From Cyanidiococcus yangmingshanensis (taxonomy: Eukaryota > Rhodophyta > Bangiophyceae > Cyanidiales > Cyanidiaceae), in contig VWRR01000016.1 in NCBI GenBank assembly GCA_013995675.1, positions 248,001 to 312,000 of the forward strand: DNA of 64,000 nt. Reading direction: 5' to 3'. The notes beneath the pieces were generated by a model. That model searched no databases and had not been told where the DNA came from. It was given only the letters and a program-made list of their open reading frames with translations. This document shows positions 58,926 through 64,000 of this stretch, piece after piece. How positions within the stretch are numbered: the first letter of the stretch is position 1; each line of letters opens with the position of its first letter. The position numbers and the translations under genes are program-made.

Positions 58926-59673
58926 ACCAGGAAGGGCGCGGCGCACAGGCTCGAGCGACTCGTTCGCTTAGAGCGTCGAATGCAAACATCCACGATGCGC
59001 TTCGTTTCAGCAGATGCTTGGTTGGCTCAAGAATGCGATCAGAGGGCGAGCTCGTTGGCGTTGACGGGTGCAAGTCGGACGATACGAACCTCTGTACTGC
59101 TGTCGCTGGCGCTCACCGAAATATGGCTAGAGCGTAACACGTTCCCGGGCAAGTGGAATCGAGCGAACTTTATGGTACAAGCTAGGGGGTGTCGTTCGAT
59201 CGAGCCGAGCGATGATGGCGTCGCTCGCTAGTGACTCATCGCCGATGCTTGGGGTAGCAGCCACATCCTGGATCGAACGAGTGCGCTCCTCGTTCCTACA
59301 CGCGATGTCGTCGTGGCTGAGACTTGGGCATTCGTGCACTCATGAGGCTACCAATGAATTATCGGATACCAGTGCATGTCGCTTCCATTGGAGAGTGACC
59401 AAATACAAGCGAACAAGACGTATGGCCGACGGAACCGATTCCAGCTGGTGCCTGGAACCTGCAGCTCAACATCTGATTTCAAGTCGGTGCCCTAGACCGA
59501 TAGACATCTGGTCAGCGGCCGGTTTCAGCGCACCGAGCGTTGGCCCTCGCCCGAACACATTTTCTGAATGTGGCCGTCGAACCGTTAAACTTTTTTTCAT
59601 AGATCGGCAATCGCCAGCGCTACAGCTTGGCCCTCGAATTTTATTCCTTCTAGGTGCCGCAGGCCATGGGTGC
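58926..59673. other. Convergent intergenic region
   Basis: Between the nucleoside hydrolase and HAT1 stops. A plus-strand frame 59212-59694 is open but without recognisable features. Confidence 0.35.
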
Positions 59674-61107
59674 TTATGTTGGCGTGCGCTCTAGAACTGG
59701 TGGGTGCGTATTCGTCCTCGATGGCCCCGATGCCAACTCTCGTTGGATGGCCAACGATTCGACCGTACGAACTGGCAACAGCCCTCTTCGCTGGGCTACC
59801 TTTATCGTCGGTTCGTAGCTTTCCACCAAAAGTGATTGATACATCTCTGAGAGCATTTGTTTCCGTTCCTCCTCGTCTTTCAGACCAAAACACTCTTCCT
59901 GGTCTCGATAAAGGCGCCGTTTCACCGCTAAGCGATACTCGCGTTCGAGGTCCTCTCGTTTCGAAGCATGAGCAGCGCCATCGTCAAAGAGCGCGGCCAA
60001 GCGAAGGATTTCATAGAGGCGACGCATCTGGGAAACGGTAATCATCAAGCGCTGAGCCAGTCGAGTGAGTTCAGCGGTCGCTGGTAACGCACTACATGCA
60101 GTTATTGAGCGAGCCCAGCGTTGACCCTCGGAGTCTCTGGTCAGTAACTGCTCGAGATCGACAAGGTCGCGCATGCGGCTGAAAGCCGGCGACGGATCCT
60201 CTACGTTGACTTCCAGAACGCGTCGACCTTCTTCTTCAAAGACGGACTGTGCTCGTTGGTACAGCGCTTTCAGCAGCGCTGAGCCATGCCCTGCCCGCTG
60301 ATACGACGGAAGGATAAGCAACTGAGCGAGTCGCCACCGCTCCTGATTCGGCTCAAACTCGCGCATCTTTTGGACGGCCGGAAAGCGGTACACAGTAGCG
60401 TAGCCGACCAGCCGTTGATCTGCCAGAGATCGAACGAGGAGCAAGAGCCAACGAGGGTCCTGGTCGTCGATGAAAGACGCAGCGTCGATATAGAGCAATG
60501 TGAGAAACTGCATCCGTCGATGGAGCGCCCTGAGCGAGCGCTGGGCCGGCGAATCGGTCTCTGAACAGAGCCTTCCCTCGTAAACGCCAAACTCCTGGCC
60601 CCCTCGAGCATACGTGTGGATACGCGTGAGTGCATCCATTTCTGGTTGGCACGACTCTTGGCGCACTCGCTGAAAGGTGTCCCAGTCGGATGTAAAGCCA
60701 CCACACTGAGCGAGTAGGGCCTCAATTCTCGGCAGAACACTCGTTACTTCCCTCGTGCACCCCGAAACTGAATCAAAACTAAAACGCAGATAACAGTGCA
60801 GCGTCACTGCGTCGTAGATCTGCAACAGCCGCGGGTTACAGTATCCTCGAATCTCCTCATCTTCGAAAATCTGGTGGGTAAACACTGGCGAAAATGAAGG
60901 CACTTCACTTGCGGTTTCGTTTTCCTTCAAGATAAACTGCACCTTCCATATTTGATTCGCTGCGACGACGGGGCCTTGCAGCTCGCCAGTGCTGGTCGCT
61001 GCGAAACCCTGCTCTGAAGGGCTGTCTTCTGATCCGCGAGCTGTCCCAGCGAGCCGAGGCCTCTTTCCAGGTCCATCGTTCGTCAGCGTTGTTGCGTGGT
61101 CGTTCAT
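59674..61107 (-). CDS. HAT1: Histone acetyltransferase type B catalytic subunit HAT1
   Basis: A 477-residue enzyme that acetylates newly made histone H4 at Lys5 and Lys12 before deposition, usually with an RbAp46/48-type WD40 partner. From the ATG at 61107 an N-terminal disordered stretch is followed by VQFILKENETASEVPSFSPV FTHQIFEDEEI, YCNPRLLQIYDAVTLHCYLR, and IEALLAQCGGFTSDWDTFQR. The GNAT core reads LLLLVRSLADQRLVGYATVY, RLAQLLILPSYQRAGHGSAL with the acetyl-CoA Q/R-x-x-G-x-G/A loop, EVNVEDPSPAFSRMRDLVD and a helical C-terminus rich in Lys/Arg/Glu. All HAT1 landmarks are in order and the frame is unbroken. Confidence 0.9.
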   Translation of the reverse strand: MNDHATTLTNDGPGKRPRLAGTARGSEDSPSEQGFAATSTGELQGPVVAANQIWKVQFILKENETASEVPSFSPVFTHQIFEDEEIRGYCNPRLLQIYDAVTLHCYLRFSFDSVSGCTREVTSVLPRIEALLAQCGGFTSDWDTFQRVRQESCQPEMDALTRIHTYARGGQEFGVYEGRLCSETDSPAQRSLRALHRRMQFLTLLYIDAASFIDDQDPRWLLLLVRSLADQRLVGYATVYRFPAVQKMREFEPNQERWRLAQLLILPSYQRAGHGSALLKALYQRAQSVFEEEGRRVLEVNVEDPSPAFSRMRDLVDLEQLLTRDSEGQRWARSITACSALPATAELTRLAQRLMITVSQMRRLYEILRLAALFDDGAAHASKREDLEREYRLAVKRRLYRDQEECFGLKDEEERKQMLSEMYQSLLVESYEPTIKVAQRRGLLPVRTVESLAIQRELASGPSRTNTHPPVLERTPT

Positions 61108-62362
61108 GGGGGAGAATACCCGCTGGCAACGCACATCGAACGCGACGTTTCGCGCCCAGCCATGGATGGCACGCTGCTGGGCCGATCCCCTCGGCAGCGT
61201 CTGATTGAATGATATGTTTCCTGGATCAGCGTGTAAGCAGCGTTCACCGTATATACGTAATCAGGAGCATCGAGTTGATCGAGGCGAGCACCCAAGTGGA
61301 TCAGCGATGTGGTCCCGTCTTCACAGTACGGATAGAGGTTCCGTCATGGATGATGAACGACAGGACGCAATCTTTGGTGAGGTTTTCGCGTCGGTTCATC
61401 ACTGCCTGGACAGGAACAAAGCGCTTGTTCCCGATGACACCCTGAACGTGTTACCGGTTGCGCTCGAAAGAAGGTTTGCGTTCGATCTCTGTACCCCTTA
61501 GCCCCGATTCATCAGGTGTTTGCTCCAATACGAGAGTGATTGGGGGTGCTCCAGCCCCCATGCTGTGACCGAAATGTTCTTTAGGAAAGAGTGTGAATGG
61601 CCCTTGTCTATAGAGGGAATCGATCTCGGCCAGCATGCGCTCGATAGCGACAGGACACGTCGAGAATCATGCAATTTAGACCTAGAGCTGGTCTGCTGAC
61701 ACCGCCTGCGATGAGACTCGCCCTATGGGTACCGCTCTGAAACCTGCACTCAGTGCATAGGCTGACAATCACATCGAAGCCATCATCAATATGTCTCCTG
61801 TTCTGTGAGCCGGGAACGCTTTACTTGGCCAGTGCAATACTGAGCGTCGGAGAACGAAGGACGAGGTGCTTTCCAGTGATTCTCGATCGTCTCGGAACGT
61901 TCCGGTTGATGCTAGAGCGCCACCGCACTCTTTTGGAGATAGCATTTGACATGGTGATTAAAGAATGGGCTCATCAGCGGTCTGGACAGGTCGGCTGGAA
62001 ATATCACCCCCGAAGCCTCCGATGCTCGAGGCATCACGAGACATCGAGAGGTGGCGGTTCGCTGCGCCATGAACGAGAGGGTTTCGAACCGCTCATCGGT
62101 TGCCCAGATGAGCTATGCTTACGAGCCAGGGCAACGAGAACAGCGCTGTGGGCTCGTTGTAGCTCGCGAAAGAGCTTATTGATTGAGTTGATTAACGCGA
62201 CTCAATTCCGCCTTCGCCACGAGGTGTGCTGGCTGAGTCACGTGCTAGCGTCGTGCGCAAGATCCTTGCAGCACGCTGGAAAGGTCCCTGAGAAGTTCCG
62301 AGACCAGCCGTGGTTGAGGCTTTGAGCGTCCTAGCGAAAACCAGACGGAGTTTCTTTTAAAA
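61108..62362. other. Ambiguous region between HAT1 and AP-3 mu
   Basis: Both strands have protein-like frames. Minus: 61636-61451 (MLAEIDSLYRQGPFTLFPKE, HFGHSMGAGAPPITLVLEQT), with further pieces GNKRFVPVQAVMNRRENLTK and RLDQLDAPDYVYTVNAAYTL lower down. Plus: 61344-61501 (MDDERQDAIFGEVFASVHHC). They c­annot both be genes. The minus pieces are interrupted by in-frame stops and would need breaks to be joined. No family recognised. Confidence 0.25.
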
Positions 62363-64000
62363 ATGATCCGTTATCTATGCATTTTAAATGATCAGGGTGA
62401 TACGCTCGTGGAGAAGCGCTGGAGTGCGCTCCACGAGTGGACTGGCGCTTGTCGTGAGGCCACCCGCCAGTTTTGGGAGCTCGTCCAAGAGCAGCAGCAG
62501 CAGGAGCGACTTGACCTGTCCAGAATTCTCGCGTGGACTGACCAGAACGGATTCTGCGACGATGTGAGCGCTGCAAGTGGTTTCTTCTGTTACCGACGCG
62601 CTGACGGCCTATGGTTCCTCGTCGGTGTCGATAGGCGTTCCATGGTTGCTGCTGGAGACTGGCCGAGCCCGGCAACCGTGCTGGACACGCTTGATCGGGA
62701 CTTGCTTCCCTTCCTGCGAGAGCGTTCTATGGGCAAAATGAGCACTGTCTGGCTACGGGAGCACTTCATCGCTGTGTACGAACTTTTGGAGGAGATGTTT
62801 GAGCACGGCGTGCCTATCGTCACTGAACCGAGTGCGTTGCAGCAGTTGGTCACTTTTCCGAGCCCAATTGAACAGCTGGTTGTCAACGTAGCTGGGACGC
62901 TGGATAGCCGCTTAGGTCTAGATCGTCCAAATGCCTCGAAACGCTCCGTATCGCTCCGCGGTGCAGTCGCGTCACAGGTACGAGCAACCCACTCGGAGCG
63001 CTCGAGTCCCAGCGAGATCATGGTCCAGGCGGCCTCTTCGCTCTGGGATAATCTCTATCGTACAACGATGGATGCAAAGCGATCGATTCCGCGGGTTTTG
63101 CCGTGGAGCTCTACCGCGACCTCCTCGAGAGCCTCCTACCTGCCATCGAGAGGACACTCAGATGCCATCGCATCCACGAGCGCGAGGTTGAATCCTCCAA
63201 CCAGCACTGGCGGTATTTCGGGAGCCCCTGCCATGGACAACGCTCTTCGCGGTATTGCTCCGCAGTGTCATCCGAATGCACCATGGCGCCCGGCGCAGGT
63301 CCAACACACAAGCGAAGCGTTCCTCGTTGATGTGATCGAACATGTGTCTGTGGTGATTGACGGAAGTCAGGGCGTGCCATGGGGATGGGCGATTCGAGGT
63401 GTCCTTCAATGTCAATCAAAATTGTCTGGGACACCGCATCTTGAGCTTTATCTCTTTTTGCAAGACGTTCAAGAACGCGACTTGGCTCTGCATGCAGCTG
63501 TTTGCCTTGGACGGAATGAGTCTCGAAAGTCGAGCGTGGTCTTGTCGTTCATACCGCCGGATGGTACTTTTCGGCTGGCCTCCTATTGGTTATGGCGCGA
63601 GCCGCTGGATGCGTCTCCATATCCGTCGGAGAAGAGTGGCATGGATGTGTTTCCATTTCGCGTTGCGTTGCACGTTGGCGAACGCGAGTCGGCACCAGAT
63701 CCTGTTCTTCGAATAGAGGCCACGATCACGCAACGAACGTCGTTCCCGATGGCTATTGAGAACATGCTCATGCGCATCCATGTACGCCAACGCTGTTTAT
63801 CGAAGAGCGAATCATCTCTAACGGTGGCGGTGATTGCACCGACCTGCCAGTTGCACTGCAGTGAGGGCGAAGTCTCTTGGGACCCGATATCGTCTTGTCT
63901 CCGATGGCATTTCCCGCGATTCGCGGCGTTGCGGACGGCCCGTTTAGAAGGTTCCCTATCTCTGAGCACGCCGTGTGTGCAGCAGGCTCTTTTGGTGACT
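62363..64000 (+). CDS. AP-3 complex mu subunit (medium adaptin), 3' part beyond window
   Basis: Clathrin-adaptor medium chain, most like AP-3 mu, which sorts cargo to vacuole/lysosome-type compartments. From the ATG at 62363 an N-terminal longin domain: MIRYLCILNDQGDTLVEKRW, FFCYRRADGLWFLVGVDRRS, then AVYELLEEMFEHGVPIVTEP with LQQLVTFPSPIEQLVVNVAG, the AP-3 wording. A Ser/Ala-rich linker follows. The mu-homology domain starts APWRPAQVQHTSEAFLVDVI and has VLQCQSKLSGTPHLELYLFL and SSVVLSFIPPDGTFRLASYW. The frame is open for 546 codons to the last base of the window, so the C-terminus of the protein is not seen. No break in the visible part. Confidence 0.85.
   Translation, partial: MIRYLCILNDQGDTLVEKRWSALHEWTGACREATRQFWELVQEQQQQERLDLSRILAWTDQNGFCDDVSAASGFFCYRRADGLWFLVGVDRRSMVAAGDWPSPATVLDTLDRDLLPFLRERSMGKMSTVWLREHFIAVYELLEEMFEHGVPIVTEPSALQQLVTFPSPIEQLVVNVAGTLDSRLGLDRPNASKRSVSLRGAVASQVRATHSERSSPSEIMVQAASSLWDNLYRTTMDAKRSIPRVLPWSSTATSSRASYLPSRGHSDAIASTSARLNPPTSTGGISGAPAMDNALRGIAPQCHPNAPWRPAQVQHTSEAFLVDVIEHVSVVIDGSQGVPWGWAIRGVLQCQSKLSGTPHLELYLFLQDVQERDLALHAAVCLGRNESRKSSVVLSFIPPDGTFRLASYWLWREPLDASPYPSEKSGMDVFPFRVALHVGERESAPDPVLRIEATITQRTSFPMAIENMLMRIHVRQRCLSKSESSLTVAVIAPTCQLHCSEGEVSWDPISSCLRWHFPRFAALRTARLEGSLSLSTPCVQQALLVT

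Noticed and set aside
1-64000. Retroelement, DNA transposon or virus-like sequence
   Set aside because: No reverse transcriptase, integrase, transposase, capsid or terminal repeats were recognised in any frame.

Overview
This looks like nuclear DNA of a compact, intron-poor photosynthetic eukaryote, most likely a unicellular red alga of the Cyanidiophyceae (Cyanidioschyzon/Cyanidiococcus type). That placement is inferred. It rests on dense single-exon genes on both strands, plastid-type genes (PAP/fibrillin, BASS2-like pyruvate/Na+ carrier, ATP sulfurylase behind a presequence) beside typical eukaryotic genes (PCNA, eIF3e, HAT1, AP-3 mu, NAF1, RRP7, TrmO, POLE3), and one short-chain dehydrogenase that looks bacterial. 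No rRNA, tRNA, CRISPR array, virus-like element or transposon could be supported.

Layout. 0-8 kb: BASS carrier (-), RRP7 (+), a small membrane protein (-), NAF1 (+), an unknown gene (+), the bacterial-type SDR (-), an elongin-A-like gene (+). 8-14 kb: ER metallopeptidase (-), an unreadable coding-like stretch (-), a DUF1857-like protein (+), a POLE3-type histone fold (-). 14-23 kb: GT8 glycosyltransferase (+), Prp4-like WD40 (+), TrmO (-), a VMA21-like protein (+), a Tim17-family protein (-). 24-32 kb: eIF3e (+), PCNA (-), SPOUT1 methyltransferase (-), a CYSTM-like protein (-). 33-41 kb: zinc metalloproteinase (+), ATP sulfurylase (-), RING-H2 ligase (+), unknowns. 41-49 kb: PPR protein (+), FG-nucleoporin (-), thiamine-pyrophosphate carrier (+), fibrillin (-). 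51-64 kb: GID/CTLH subunit (+), MYG1 (-), GT32 (-), nucleoside hydrolase (+), HAT1 (-), and an AP-3 mu subunit that runs off the right edge.

The genes do not form one pathway. Recurring themes are ribosome and snoRNP assembly (RRP7, NAF1), RNA modification and decay (TrmO, SPOUT1, MYG1), chromatin and replication (PCNA, POLE3, HAT1) and secretory/endosomal traffic (GT8, GT32, ERMP1-like, VMA21-like, AP-3).

The most unusual signal is that about a dozen conserved or clearly coding genes are interrupted by single-base frame breaks. Nearly all go the same way (one surplus base, about 20 against 4 by eye), often at T or A runs and shortly before a stop, while long neighbours such as the 984-residue peptidase are intact. 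Insertion-type sequence error is the simplest explanation; homopolymer slippage or +1 recoding is the interesting alternative. All homology calls are from memory of family motifs; no search was run.
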